Source: G965229615 sp965229615 (GTDB lineage Bacteria > Pseudomonadota > Alphaproteobacteria > Rickettsiales > Midichloriaceae). From it: a stretch of DNA of 64,000 nt. The position numbers were made by a program, and so were the translations under genes. Below are positions 45,013 through 53,875 of this stretch, one piece after another. Under the pieces are notes generated by a model. That model made no database searches. It saw nothing but the letters and a program-made list of their open reading frames with translations, and was not told the DNA's origin. The stretch's first letter is position 1, and every line of letters begins with the position of its first letter. Location: positions 992,001-1,056,000 of the forward strand of contig OZ245890.1 in the NCBI GenBank assembly GCA_965229615.1. The letters run 5' to 3'.

Positions 45013-45711
45013 ATGTCAGACACATCAATCCAAAATCTTCAAGCAAATCTCACACAGAAAGCACAGGAAATACGCACTACAGCCAACAATATTACGTATA
45101 ATACTCCTGATGATTTTGGCAAAAAAGTTGTTGATATCGCAGAAAAAAGTGCAGGCCTTTATACGGAGATATCATCACTAGTTGCAAATGTTAAAGATGG
45201 TAAGATGATGGAAGCCATAGCTGGTGTTACAGCTATAACGAATAATGTGAAAGAGATGCTACCTGAGGTACAAGATGTAGTATCAAAGCTTAAACATGAT
45301 ATTGCAAGCAGTGTTGGCGACGTAAAACAAACCTATGGTGATATATCCAATTTCATACATGATGTCTCAAGCATCGCCACTAAAGATATTGGTAATGTGC
45401 TAGATGATATAAAAAATGGCAAATTCGGACAGATAAACGATGATCTAACAAAGGCAATAAACAATGCTAGCGCAGTTATCAACAATGGCTTTGAAAAAAT
45501 AAGTAAAGACATAGAAAACATCAAGAACTCTGAACTTGCCAAAGATATAGAATCAGTAGTTAAGGCTAAGAATGAGAAAAATCAAGAGATACCACAAAAT
45601 GTTAAAAACAGTGCAAAAGATCTTGCTAAGACTCTCAATGAAAAACCTCACTCTAATGATGTTGAGAGATCATCACAACAAAAAATGACTGACAAGGGTA
45701 GAAGCATGTGA
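45013..45711 (+). CDS. Tandem orphan paralogue 1 (helical, candidate effector)
   Basis: From the ATG at 45013 the 232-residue product is almost all amphipathic helix without Cys, Trp, signal peptide or membrane segment. It resembles the next gene along its length: DDFGKKVVDIAEKSA, VKEMLPEVQDVVSKLKHDI, DIGNVLDDIKNGKFGQINDD and the tail SSQQK line up with similar blocks there. I recognise no known family. The helical phasing recalls phasin or apolipoprotein-type surface binders or secreted effectors, which is speculation. A near-consensus promoter precedes it. Confidence 0.65.
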   Translation: MSDTSIQNLQANLTQKAQEIRTTANNITYNTPDDFGKKVVDIAEKSAGLYTEISSLVANVKDGKMMEAIAGVTAITNNVKEMLPEVQDVVSKLKHDIASSVGDVKQTYGDISNFIHDVSSIATKDIGNVLDDIKNGKFGQINDDLTKAINNASAVINNGFEKISKDIENIKNSELAKDIESVVKAKNEKNQEIPQNVKNSAKDLAKTLNEKPHSNDVERSSQQKMTDKGRSM

Positions 45712-45738
45712 AATGCGGCATTTGAATGAGTTTGCCCT

Positions 45739-45766
45739 ATACTCCTTCGCTTGAGGAAGTGAGTAT
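45739..45766. terminator. Hairpin between the tandem paralogues
   Basis: ATACTC-CTTC (45739-45748) pairs with GAAG-T-GAGTAT (45756-45766) around a 7-base loop, 28 bases after the first paralogue stops. No T-run follows, so it may be a processing or partial termination signal. Confidence 0.45.
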
Positions 45767-45888
45767 ATAGCTTCCCTCACATTATTCACTTTGTTTATAT
45801 CTTGACTAATTAAGTATTTTCTTTCTTCCAATTCATAATATGTAGTGGTAGGATTCAACTGCATGATTAATAAATAGGAGGTTAAAAT

Positions 45889-46548
45889 ATGCAAGGACAA
45901 AGTGGTAATAAAAAGAATAATATTACTGAGCAAGTAAGCGCCATTAAAAGTAACCCTAATATTCCAAACGATATAGGTCAGGAGATCACTGATATTGCAG
46001 CCAGTGTTCCAAAAATTGCTGGCGAAGCTGCTGCAATAGCATCTAATGTAAGCATTGGAAATTTGCCTGGTGCTGCACTTGCTGCTGTTGGAATTGCGAC
46101 TGATGTTGCGGAAATATTTCCTAAGATCAAAGATGTTGTATCGCATGCAGGAAATGATCTCAAGGAAGCCGGGCCAGAGGTTAAAAAACTTGGTAGTGAT
46201 ATATTGAGTTTCATTACAGATACTGTTAGTGTTCTAGTTAATGATGTTGGACATATATTAGGTGATGTTGTTAATGGTAAGTTTGGTGAAATTCCAGAGG
46301 ATTTAGCAAAAACAGTGAATGACACAAGAGAAAAAGTAACAAGTGGCATTGAAAGTATAACTAATAATGTGAAGGTGCTAGAAAACTCACATATTATAAA
46401 AGATGTTGAAGCTCTCACACCTGGTATTGGGGATAAGGCTAAAGAAATTTTTAGTAAGATAACTACCACTACTCTCAACGAAGGCGATAAGAATAGATCA
46501 TCTCAACAACAACAAGATCATAATAAAAGTAAGGTGACTGAAATCTAG
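45889..46548 (+). CDS. Tandem orphan paralogue 2 (helical, candidate effector)
   Basis: The 219-residue product is a diverged copy of the preceding gene. Shared landmarks are NDIGQEITDIAASVPKIAG, FPKIKDVVSHAGNDL, DVGHILGDVVNGKFGEIPED and a RSSQQQ tail. It differs by a hydrophobic Ala/Gly-rich stretch at about residues 45-80 (GEAAAIASNV, GNLPGAALAAVGIATDVA) that could insert in or lie on a membrane. AGGAGG 10 bases before the ATG gives a strong ribosome binding site. Its stop overlaps the convergent ABC ATPase gene by 4 bases. No function is known. Confidence 0.65.
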   Translation: MQGQSGNKKNNITEQVSAIKSNPNIPNDIGQEITDIAASVPKIAGEAAAIASNVSIGNLPGAALAAVGIATDVAEIFPKIKDVVSHAGNDLKEAGPEVKKLGSDILSFITDTVSVLVNDVGHILGDVVNGKFGEIPEDLAKTVNDTREKVTSGIESITNNVKVLENSHIIKDVEALTPGIGDKAKEIFSKITTTTLNEGDKNRSSQQQQDHNKSKVTEI

Positions 46549-47291
46549 TAGCAATAATCAAGTAGATCGATTTTTGAGAGTTGTCTTTTTTCATTCTCAT
46601 GAAACGTCTTGATGATCTCACCATTCTTCATAGCAATCAATTTATTGCCATATTTTATAGCATCATCTAAACTATGCGTTGTCATAACACAGGTGATGTG
46701 TTTTTTTTCTACCTGGGCAGCTGTTATTTTCATAACATCACTAGCTGTTTTAGGATCAAGAGCACTCGTGTGCTCGTCAAGCATCAATATATCACGTTGG
46801 AAAAACATGTTGAGTGCAAGTAGAAACACCTGTTTCTCACCTCCTGATAGCATACATACTTTTGTATGTAATAAACCAGGTATCTTAGGATTAAGTTGTT
46901 TAAGCAACGCTATGAAACCATCGCGAGTGCAATTTCTTTTATCATCATATGTTTCAGCAAATGCGCTCATATATATTGCAAAATTTTGCATCAATGAGAA
47001 ATCAGCAAACAGGCTATCATTCACATTCTGTGTGATTGTAGCAATATGTTGAGCAAGAGTTTTTTGAGTAGTCTTTTTTACCTCTAAACTTCCAATAATC
47101 TTAATATTACCTGTATATGATCTAATCGTACCGTTTATCGTTTTTAATAAAGATGTTTTACCAGATCCATTTGTACCTAATATTATCAGGAAATCCTGTG
47201 GGTATATATCATAAGATATATTGTGTATCAGATATTTTTTTTCATGGCTCACTCTCACAGAGAGATTTCTCATGCTAACAATTGGTGTCAT
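46545..47291 (-). CDS. ABC transporter ATPase (COG1101/TrpX-associated type)
   Basis: The 248-residue ATPase has Walker A ILGTNGSGKTSLLKTI, signature MLSGGEKQVFLLAL and Walker B ILMLDEHTSALDPKTA. The DEHTSALDPKTA string and THSLDDAIKYGNKLIAM are marks of the COG1101 group, which works with a TrpX-type binding protein and a permease in an uptake system of debated substrate. Neither partner is next to it, so the transporter genes are dispersed or lost. It lies 42 bases after tRNA-Cys. Confidence 0.82.
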   Translation of the reverse strand: MTPIVSMRNLSVRVSHEKKYLIHNISYDIYPQDFLIILGTNGSGKTSLLKTINGTIRSYTGNIKIIGSLEVKKTTQKTLAQHIATITQNVNDSLFADFSLMQNFAIYMSAFAETYDDKRNCTRDGFIALLKQLNPKIPGLLHTKVCMLSGGEKQVFLLALNMFFQRDILMLDEHTSALDPKTASDVMKITAAQVEKKHITCVMTTHSLDDAIKYGNKLIAMKNGEIIKTFHENEKRQLSKIDLLDYCY

Positions 47292-47333
47292 TATTCCACA
47301 CTGTTTATGAAGGGAAGCTGACTGAAAGTCACT

Positions 47334-47408
47334 TGGAGGCCGAGGTCAGAATCGAACTGACGCATGGAGGATTTGCAATCCGCTGCATTACCACTTTGCT
47401 ACTCGGCC
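47334..47408 (-). tRNA. tRNA-Cys (GCA)
   Basis: The reverse complement has acceptor GGCCGAG/CTCGGCC, anticodon loop TTGCAAA with anticodon GCA, T-loop TTCGATTC, discriminator T as usual for tRNA-Cys, and encoded CCA. Confidence 0.95.
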
Positions 47409-47430
47409 TGATTACTATGCAGCAATAACA

Positions 47431-47619
47431 CTACGTTACTGGTTTTGGTCTTCTTTTGCGACGTATTGCCTCAGTTTTCTTACGCAATTTCATCTCTGAC
47501 GGTTTCTCATGCGCTCTCTTATTCTTCAGTACTTTGAAAACACCTTCAATTTGCAATTGCTTTTTTAGAGCGCGCATTGCAGCTTCAGAATTATTGAATT
47601 TTACTACTACCTGTACCAA
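47431..47619 (-). CDS. rpsU: Small ribosomal subunit protein bS21
   Basis: The 62-residue basic protein matches bS21: VVVKFNNSEAAMRALKKQLQ, then KNKRAHEKPSEMKLRKK and a Lys/Arg-rich end. It helps mRNA binding to the 30S subunit. It lies 22 bases before tRNA-Cys on the same strand. Confidence 0.95.
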   Translation of the reverse strand: MVQVVVKFNNSEAAMRALKKQLQIEGVFKVLKNKRAHEKPSEMKLRKKTEAIRRKRRPKPVT

Positions 47620-47923
47620 ATTTTCCTCTTGTCAAATAAATTATTGAATCACCTTCGACCTAATTATATAAACTAGCTGTTTCAATAGTGCAAGGAAAAA
47701 GTGCAGATCATAACATATCGAATTATAAGATGGCTTTATCAAACCTTTCAAGACTTATTAAAAATGCAGTATAATTCAACTTTATACCAAGACTTTAAGA
47801 TGTTATATGTTATATTTTGTATACTTATTGTCAATAGTTCTATCACAAAATGTGCATTCATGATGGAATGTGATTCAGTGATGGTTAAAAATGATAATTC
47901 ACCATTATTAGTAAGTATAGTAA
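47620..47923. other. Intergenic region before cysS
   Basis: This 304-base gap separates the divergent rpsU and cysS. TATAAT at 47770-47775 with TTTCAA 18 bases upstream (47746-47751) could be the cysS promoter. A possible 80-codon plus-strand frame (47701-47943) overlaps the cysS start and is not supported by anything else. Confidence 0.4.
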
Positions 47924-49357
47924 ATGCAACTACAGTTTTATAATACACTCACAAGGAAAAAGGAGGTTTTTATACCAATTAGCAATGATCATATAAAAAT
48001 GTATGTCTGTGGTCCTACAGTATATGATAGACCACATATAGGTAACGTTAGATCTGCAGTGTTTTACGATATTTTATATAGGTTCTTACAGTTTCTTTAT
48101 CCAAAGGTAACATATGTTAGAAACATTACAGATATAGATGATAAGATCATCAATGCATCGATTAGTACTAGTATTCCAGTACCACAACTTACAGCACAGA
48201 TGATTCAGTATTATAACGATGATGTTTCATCAGTTGGTTGTTTGTGTCCAACGTTTGCACCACGTGTTACACATCATTTGAATGATATATTTGATATCAT
48301 TTTACGATTGATTGAATCAGGTCATGCATATATCACCAAAAAACATGTTTTATTTAATGTAGAAAGTTATAATGAATATGGGCGTTTATCAGGACGTTCG
48401 GTTGATGAAATGGTTGCTGGTGCCAGGGTTGAAGTGGCGCCATTCAAAAAGCATCCAGCAGATTTTGTACTATGGAAACCTGTATCTGATAATGAATATG
48501 AATACGGTTTTGACAGTCCATGGGGAAGGGGAAGACCTGGATGGCATATAGAATGTTCTGCAATGAGTTCACACTACCTAGGATGTGATTTTGATATACA
48601 TGGTGGGGGAGTTGATCTTGTGTTTCCACATCATGAAAATGAGGTTGCTCAATCCGTTTGTGCACATCAAAATAGCAAGTTTGTGAAATACTGGATACAC
48701 AATGGTTTTCTTACAGTAAATGGTGAAAAGATGAGTAAAAGTTTGAATAATTTTATTATATTACGTGATCTCCTGAATGATGGAGTTTCTGGTCTTGCTA
48801 TGAGATATTTCTATATGATGTCACATTATCATAAACCAATAGACTTTAATAATAATGCAATATATGCTGCAGATAAAGCATTGCGAAAGTTTGGTAAAGT
48901 TGTTATGTTATTAGTTACACTATATGATAATGATATATATCAATGTGATGCAGCTATATCTAAAATGTTACAAAATGATGAAAGGGAGCGGATTAATGAA
49001 GCTGTCAATATGTTGTGTGATAATATAAATACTCCTAAATTGCTAATGTATCTGCAATCTATAGCTAATGATGTTATTATACAGCAATCATATAATAGTC
49101 AAGCTTCTGTCAAAACATTGGAAAATTTTGCAATGATATGTATGTTGATTGGCTTTTCACCAAGTGTTTTGTATGAATATGTAAAAAAGCATGATACAAT
49201 AATTGATGACGGAATAGTAGAAATGGCTAATGCTAGGGAGGAAGCGAAGATCATCAAAGATTGGCAAAAAGCTGATGAAATACGCAATCAAATCATCGCT
49301 AAAGGATATCAGATAAGAGATGAAAGGAATGGTGGTTTCAAAATAATAAAATTGTAG
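47924..49357 (+). CDS. cysS: Cysteinyl-tRNA synthetase
   Basis: The 477-residue class I synthetase has MYVCGPTVYDRPHIGNVRS (HIGN variant of HIGH, with the zinc Cys), the zinc-site WHIECSAMSSHYLG and HGGGVDLVFPHHENE, and the KMSKS loop GEKMSKSLNNF. The C-terminal anticodon-binding domain is present (DWQKADEIRNQIIAKGY). tRNA-Cys lies nearby on the other strand. It precedes elbB by 6 bases, probably in one transcript. Confidence 0.96.
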   Translation: MQLQFYNTLTRKKEVFIPISNDHIKMYVCGPTVYDRPHIGNVRSAVFYDILYRFLQFLYPKVTYVRNITDIDDKIINASISTSIPVPQLTAQMIQYYNDDVSSVGCLCPTFAPRVTHHLNDIFDIILRLIESGHAYITKKHVLFNVESYNEYGRLSGRSVDEMVAGARVEVAPFKKHPADFVLWKPVSDNEYEYGFDSPWGRGRPGWHIECSAMSSHYLGCDFDIHGGGVDLVFPHHENEVAQSVCAHQNSKFVKYWIHNGFLTVNGEKMSKSLNNFIILRDLLNDGVSGLAMRYFYMMSHYHKPIDFNNNAIYAADKALRKFGKVVMLLVTLYDNDIYQCDAAISKMLQNDERERINEAVNMLCDNINTPKLLMYLQSIANDVIIQQSYNSQASVKTLENFAMICMLIGFSPSVLYEYVKKHDTIIDDGIVEMANAREEAKIIKDWQKADEIRNQIIAKGYQIRDERNGGFKIIKL

Positions 49358-49363
49358 ATCAAT

Positions 49364-50032
49364 ATGAAAGATAAAACGCAGAACTTTGCTATGCTTGTTT
49401 CTGGTTGTGGGCATTTGGATGGTGCAGAGGTAAGTGAAACAGTTTTTGCAATGTTAGCAATGGATAGGCATAATATTACATTTGAGGCCTTTGCTATAAA
49501 TGCAAATCAATCTGAGGTTTATAACCATAGCTCTAATACAAAAAGCGAAACTGAGAATCGTAATATGCTTGTAGAAGCAGCTAGAATCACACGAAAGATT
49601 AATGATATAAAAACACTGCAAGTAGATAAATATGATGCATTGGTAATGCCAGGCGGATTGGGTGTTGCAAAAAACTTCTCAAATCTTGGTTTTGTTGGTG
49701 AGAATTTCGATGTGATACCTGAAATTAGAGAGGTAATTTTTGCATTCGCAAAAGCGCGAAAACCAATTGGTGCAATATGCATTGCCCCAGCAATAGTGGC
49801 AAGAGTTATCAACAATTCAAAAGTGACGTTGGGTGAACATAACCCATTATTGGCAAATATTGGTGCAAGTGAGATTATATGTGATGCAAGTGATATTGCC
49901 GTAGATACAGAGAATATGATTGTTTCTACACCAGCATTCATGTTATGTGGTAAAGCAAAGCTACATGAGATTGCAGATGGGGTGGAGAAACTCATACGTT
50001 GTATACAAGAAATGTGTGTCATATCAACATAA
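49364..50032 (+). CDS. elbB: ElbB-type glutamine amidotransferase-like glyoxalase
   Basis: The 222-residue product belongs to the DJ-1/PfpI superfamily and matches ElbB along its length: VSGCGHLDGAEVSETVFAM, EAARITRKINDI, LVMPGGLGVAKNFSNL, and PIGAICIAPAIVARVI with the nucleophilic Cys. ElbB was linked to isoprenoid output and later given glyoxalase activity; its in-cell role is unclear. It lies 6 bases after cysS. Confidence 0.92.
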   Translation: MKDKTQNFAMLVSGCGHLDGAEVSETVFAMLAMDRHNITFEAFAINANQSEVYNHSSNTKSETENRNMLVEAARITRKINDIKTLQVDKYDALVMPGGLGVAKNFSNLGFVGENFDVIPEIREVIFAFAKARKPIGAICIAPAIVARVINNSKVTLGEHNPLLANIGASEIICDASDIAVDTENMIVSTPAFMLCGKAKLHEIADGVEKLIRCIQEMCVIST

Positions 50033-50080
50033 ACTATTTATATTAGAAGCTAAAAAGGCAATAGATAATCACACTTAATA

Positions 50081-50869
50081 ATGAGAAAAATATGCATTTT
50101 GATCTGTATAGTCCTGCTATCAGGTTGCAAGTTGATGAGAGGAAAGAGTGCTACAAATCAGATTGATGGCCAAACAACACTCAATACGCAATATGTTGGT
50201 CACAGCGGTTCTTCCGATACTAATTCGCAGCAGCGTGGTACTGTGATGTTAGACTCACTGCCAAATGAGTGCTATATAACACCTTCTGTATATAGTGATG
50301 TGAAAATTCCACAGATGTATCGTAGCAATAATTTAAGAAGAAGAGTTGGATATGCGACCTACGCTTCAGGACAATTCATAAGGATATTTGGCACTGTAAC
50401 AGATGGTAATTGCGCTCCCGTCAGTGCAGCAACAATACAAATATGGCACACCGATGCAAATGGTAAGTACAAGAATTCTTCTACAGCAGATTCGTACTTA
50501 AATGACAACAGATTATATTCAAAGCAGCCTGATAGATTCGAAACCCATTATTCTAAAACTAAAAGTGATGAAAATTTCACTGGCTCAGGCACTGCAACAA
50601 CTGATAATCTAGGTAGATTCACTTTCTTTACTGTAATGCCTGGTAGTGTTGACAAAAAGCAGCCTGCTATTATGTTCAGAGTATTGCATAAAAACTTTAC
50701 GACTCTTGATACAATGATGTATTTTCCTAATAATAACAAACAACCTAACGATCCTGACAAGCTATTAACTGCTAAGTATCTGGGAGTATTAAATGATTCT
50801 GGCAAAGATGACATTGCATATGCATTCAATATCACACTTGATGGCGAAAATAAATATTTGAAATATTAA
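50081..50869 (+). CDS. Lipoprotein with intradiol-dioxygenase fold, ligands lost
   Basis: The 262-residue protein has a lipoprotein signal ending in the lipobox LSGC. The rest matches the intradiol ring-cleavage dioxygenase fold: FGTVTDGNCAPVSAATIQIW, HTDANGKYKN, TDNLGRFTFFTVMPG and TTLDTMMYFPN. In active enzymes the segment after the turn is HIHF with two iron-binding His; here it reads PAIMFRV without them. It is thus probably a non-catalytic envelope protein. Similar proteins are annotated in Rickettsia as protocatechuate dioxygenase-like. Confidence 0.78.
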   Translation: MRKICILICIVLLSGCKLMRGKSATNQIDGQTTLNTQYVGHSGSSDTNSQQRGTVMLDSLPNECYITPSVYSDVKIPQMYRSNNLRRRVGYATYASGQFIRIFGTVTDGNCAPVSAATIQIWHTDANGKYKNSSTADSYLNDNRLYSKQPDRFETHYSKTKSDENFTGSGTATTDNLGRFTFFTVMPGSVDKKQPAIMFRVLHKNFTTLDTMMYFPNNNKQPNDPDKLLTAKYLGVLNDSGKDDIAYAFNITLDGENKYLKY

Positions 50870-51009
50870 AACTCAAATATTATTTGTTAGTGTTATAGTT
50901 TTACTAATATTTTTGCAAATGCACTGAAGTTAATATCTAAATGTTCTTGAATGCAGTCTGAAATCATGTAATCATCTGAGGGATAAGAGTCAATACAAAA
51001 CATGCCCTA

Positions 51010-51324
51010 ATGCAACAAACGAATGTTGGTAGCTCTATGAACATAGCGTTCATGCTTGTGCTTTTGATTATGATGGTAGCATATAATGTTAAAGAAGCAA
51101 ATGCCAAACCACTCATGTTGTTTGGTGATGTCGCTGTGATGGCATCCGCCACCATAACACCTCTGCGTGCTGTAAGTGACCAAAGCATACAAGACTTTTT
51201 GAATAAATTCATTAGTAAGAGTGTTGAGGCTGTACTGATGTTGGTTGATTTTCTTACAACAATGGTAAGGGATGCTTTCAAAGATGGTAATATCAAACGA
51301 CTGCCAGCAACACCAGGAGAATGA
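51010..51324 (+). CDS. Small exported protein of unknown function
   Basis: The 104-residue product has a signal peptide (IAFMLVLLIMMVAYN, cleavage likely after ANA). The mature part contains a short hydrophobic stretch and an amphipathic helix, SIQDFLNKFISKSVEAVLML. An alternative ATG at 51037 would give a shorter signal peptide and is equally possible. I do not recognise a family. It lies between two genes on the same strand with wide gaps. Confidence 0.55.
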   Translation: MQQTNVGSSMNIAFMLVLLIMMVAYNVKEANAKPLMLFGDVAVMASATITPLRAVSDQSIQDFLNKFISKSVEAVLMLVDFLTTMVRDAFKDGNIKRLPATPGE

Positions 51325-51391
51325 ATCTTAGGTATTAAAAATATGTAATGAAAATAGTAGGTGAAAAGGATTTAAATATTAATTGTGGAAT

Positions 51392-51946
51392 ATGGTACTA
51401 CTTAAAACCCCATCACTAGACAGAGAATTCATCGCACAAGACTTCAAATTGTTGTCAGTAGATGGAAAATATTATTCACTAAATGATGTTAGAAGAAAAA
51501 ATGGCTTGGTGGTTGCATTTATATGCAATCACTGTCCATATGTTAAAGCCATAGCGCATAAGATTGCGAAGGAAGCAAGTGAGTTGGCTGCAATCGATGT
51601 TGGATTTATTGGTATCAATCCAAATGATACAGAAACATATCCAGAGGATTCATATGAAAACATGGTTATTTTTGCAGAACAACATTGTTTTGGTTTTCCC
51701 TATGTGATAGATATAACACAGAAAGTTGCTGCACAATACGATGCTATCTGCACACCTGACCTCTTTGGCTTTGATAGTAATCTAAGGCTCCGATATCGTG
51801 GACGACTTGATTCTGCTGGCAAACAGGATATTTCTGATGCTAAGCGAGAGTTATTTGCAGCAATGCAAGCAATAGCATTAGATGGTGTGTTCAACGATGA
51901 GCAACATCCAAGCATTGGCTGTTCGATCAAATGGCGAGATAATTAA
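51392..51946 (+). CDS. Thioredoxin-fold redoxin family protein
   Basis: The 184-residue product has the peroxiredoxin-like thioredoxin fold: DFKLLSVDGKYYSLNDV, the active-site region FICNHCPYVKAIAHKI with a CxxC pair (CNHC), and GINPNDTETYPEDSYENM. DLFGFDSNLRLRYRGRLD is typical of this cytoplasmic redoxin group, often annotated thioredoxin family protein. The ATG at 51392 is preferred over a TTG three codons earlier. The electron donor and substrate are unknown. Confidence 0.85.
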   Translation: MVLLKTPSLDREFIAQDFKLLSVDGKYYSLNDVRRKNGLVVAFICNHCPYVKAIAHKIAKEASELAAIDVGFIGINPNDTETYPEDSYENMVIFAEQHCFGFPYVIDITQKVAAQYDAICTPDLFGFDSNLRLRYRGRLDSAGKQDISDAKRELFAAMQAIALDGVFNDEQHPSIGCSIKWRDN

Positions 51947-51960
51947 TTAAGAATTGAATT

Positions 51961-52557
51961 ATGAGTGATTTATATCAGATAAATGATATCCTACAACAGA
52001 AGACTAAAACATCCGATGACTCTGATGAGAAGAGGAGTGGTGATGCACTGCATGGCGTCACACAACAGCAGTACAAATCTGATGTTAGTCATGCGGTGTT
52101 AATAGGCCTGTTTGTCAAGGCGATAGATAAAGTTCTTATCAAAATAAGAGAATCATTAAAATTACTCAAGCGATTAAAATCACCAATTGCAATGCCTGAA
52201 GCAAGAGATGCAAATGATACAAGAGTTTTAGCAGAATTTGTGACAAATTTGGAGTTTGTGGATACTATCATAGTAGAATTCAATAAAGCAATATCGGTAG
52301 TTGATCGTGATACACCCACAGATGTGATAAAGTTCTTTGAAACACTACATAAGGCATTTGCACATGCATCAATTAAAAATAACTTATTTATCATTACAAA
52401 AAAAACACACTATGGAGAAGAGATGATTCAAACGTTTGAACAATTAATGCAACTGTTCAAAACAATGCAACAAACAATTGAACAAGAACAATCATCTGCA
52501 GTGAATATTTGTAGCAACATCAAAAACAATGATGTTAACACTGAAATAGTTACATAA
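51961..52557 (+). CDS. Hypothetical helical protein
   Basis: The 198-residue product is unrecognised. After a polar N-terminus (about 40 residues) it is mostly amphipathic helix (KAIDKVLIKIRESLKLLKRL, EFVDTIIVEFNKAI, IQTFEQLMQLFKTMQQTI), with no signal peptide or membrane segment. It starts 14 bases after the redoxin gene and is probably co-transcribed with it. Confidence 0.6.
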   Translation: MSDLYQINDILQQKTKTSDDSDEKRSGDALHGVTQQQYKSDVSHAVLIGLFVKAIDKVLIKIRESLKLLKRLKSPIAMPEARDANDTRVLAEFVTNLEFVDTIIVEFNKAISVVDRDTPTDVIKFFETLHKAFAHASIKNNLFIITKKTHYGEEMIQTFEQLMQLFKTMQQTIEQEQSSAVNICSNIKNNDVNTEIVT

Positions 52558-52651
52558 AATAACGAAGTAAATCCATATATAAATCTATTTGCATTATATA
52601 TGATGTGATTGTAGCATAAGACATAAACTGTACTTATAAAGGTGGAAAATT

Positions 52652-53770
52652 ATGTTGCTTGATTTTTTTGATATTATATATAGTGCTTTGCTAACACTAG
52701 CATCGTTCATGTTGATAGTTTCCATTATGGTGTTTATACATGAGTGGGGACATTTTTATGCAGCAAGGCTATGTGGTGTGCGTGTTGAGACATTCGCAAT
52801 AGGTTTTGGAAAAAAAATATGGGGTGTTATAGATAAAAAAGGTACTGAGTGGCGAGTTAACATATTACCAATGGGTGGATATGTGAGAATGTTTGGTGAT
52901 GCTGGTGCATCAAGTGCTCCTGACATTGAGAGATTAGCAGAGATGAGTGATAATGATAAATCTATATCGTTTCATCACAAAAAACTATGGCAAAGAGCAT
53001 TTATAATATTTGCTGGTCCATTTATGAATTATGTATTGGCATTTGTTGTGATGGTATTTTTGGTTTTCAAATATGGCAACACTATTATTACAACAGAAGT
53101 CATATCTGTAGAAAAAGGCAGTCCTGCAGAAATGGCTGGTATTGTACCTGGTGATACTGTTATATCGGTGAATAAACAAATCAGTGACAATATGATGGAT
53201 GTTAGGGATGCAATCAGTGCTGCAAAGGAAAATGGTGAGATTATGGTTGTGTTGAAGCATGGTGATAAGGAAAGATCACTAACTCTGAAACCTGTTGACA
53301 CAACACTACCTGATGGCACTGTTGTCAGAAGGATAGGTATTATCGGTGGTGTGATCAAAACAACCCCTGTGAGCATGTTTGATGTATTGCCCATTGCTGC
53401 AGAAAGGATATACTCAATGAATAATAATATGATGAAAGGGGTTTATGGACTCTTCACAGGGCAAGTAAATGTTAACAAGATAGGGGGGCCTGTAAAAATA
53501 GCACAGCTTAGCAAGATGTCCGCCGAACATGGTCTACAATCATTTCTATCACTGCTCACATTTTTGTCACTAAACTTGGGTCTCTTTAACCTGTTGCCAT
53601 TGCCAGGATTAGATGGTGGGCACTTGATGTATTACATAGTACATGCGATCAGAGGAAAACCAATATCATATGAAATGCAATCACTTGGCATAAAGATTGG
53701 AGTTATATTCTTGATTTTATTTGCCGTATTTGTTACATGGAATGATATTGTAAGTATTTTGAGAAGATAA
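52652..53770 (+). CDS. rseP: Site-2 protease RseP
   Basis: RseP cuts membrane-bound anti-sigma factors and signal-peptide remnants inside the membrane. The 372-residue protein has the zinc motif HEWGH (residues 30-34), one PDZ domain (about 128-210, GSPAEMAGIVPGDTV), and the late LPLPGLDGGHLMYY with the third zinc ligand. AGGTGG lies 9 bases before the ATG. bamA follows 105 bases later, the common alphaproteobacterial order. Confidence 0.95.
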   Translation: MLLDFFDIIYSALLTLASFMLIVSIMVFIHEWGHFYAARLCGVRVETFAIGFGKKIWGVIDKKGTEWRVNILPMGGYVRMFGDAGASSAPDIERLAEMSDNDKSISFHHKKLWQRAFIIFAGPFMNYVLAFVVMVFLVFKYGNTIITTEVISVEKGSPAEMAGIVPGDTVISVNKQISDNMMDVRDAISAAKENGEIMVVLKHGDKERSLTLKPVDTTLPDGTVVRRIGIIGGVIKTTPVSMFDVLPIAAERIYSMNNNMMKGVYGLFTGQVNVNKIGGPVKIAQLSKMSAEHGLQSFLSLLTFLSLNLGLFNLLPLPGLDGGHLMYYIVHAIRGKPISYEMQSLGIKIGVIFLILFAVFVTWNDIVSILRR

Positions 53771-53875
53771 TGACTCATATCAGGTAATGATTATTGACCT
53801 GATGTGAAATATTATATGTTATTACACTTAACATTCTAACTGGACGCTCATTAAATCCATTTTAGGTATCATTCC

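Noticed and set aside
45673..46146. Long minus-strand frame opposite the second tandem paralogue.
   Set aside because: Antisense to a gene with a strong ribosome binding site and clear paralogue; composition (Ser/Asn-rich) is that of a shadow frame.
47701..47943. 80-codon plus-strand frame with a hydrophobic middle, before cysS.
   Set aside because: It overlaps the cysS start, has no ribosome binding site or recognisable motif, and lies in the promoter region.
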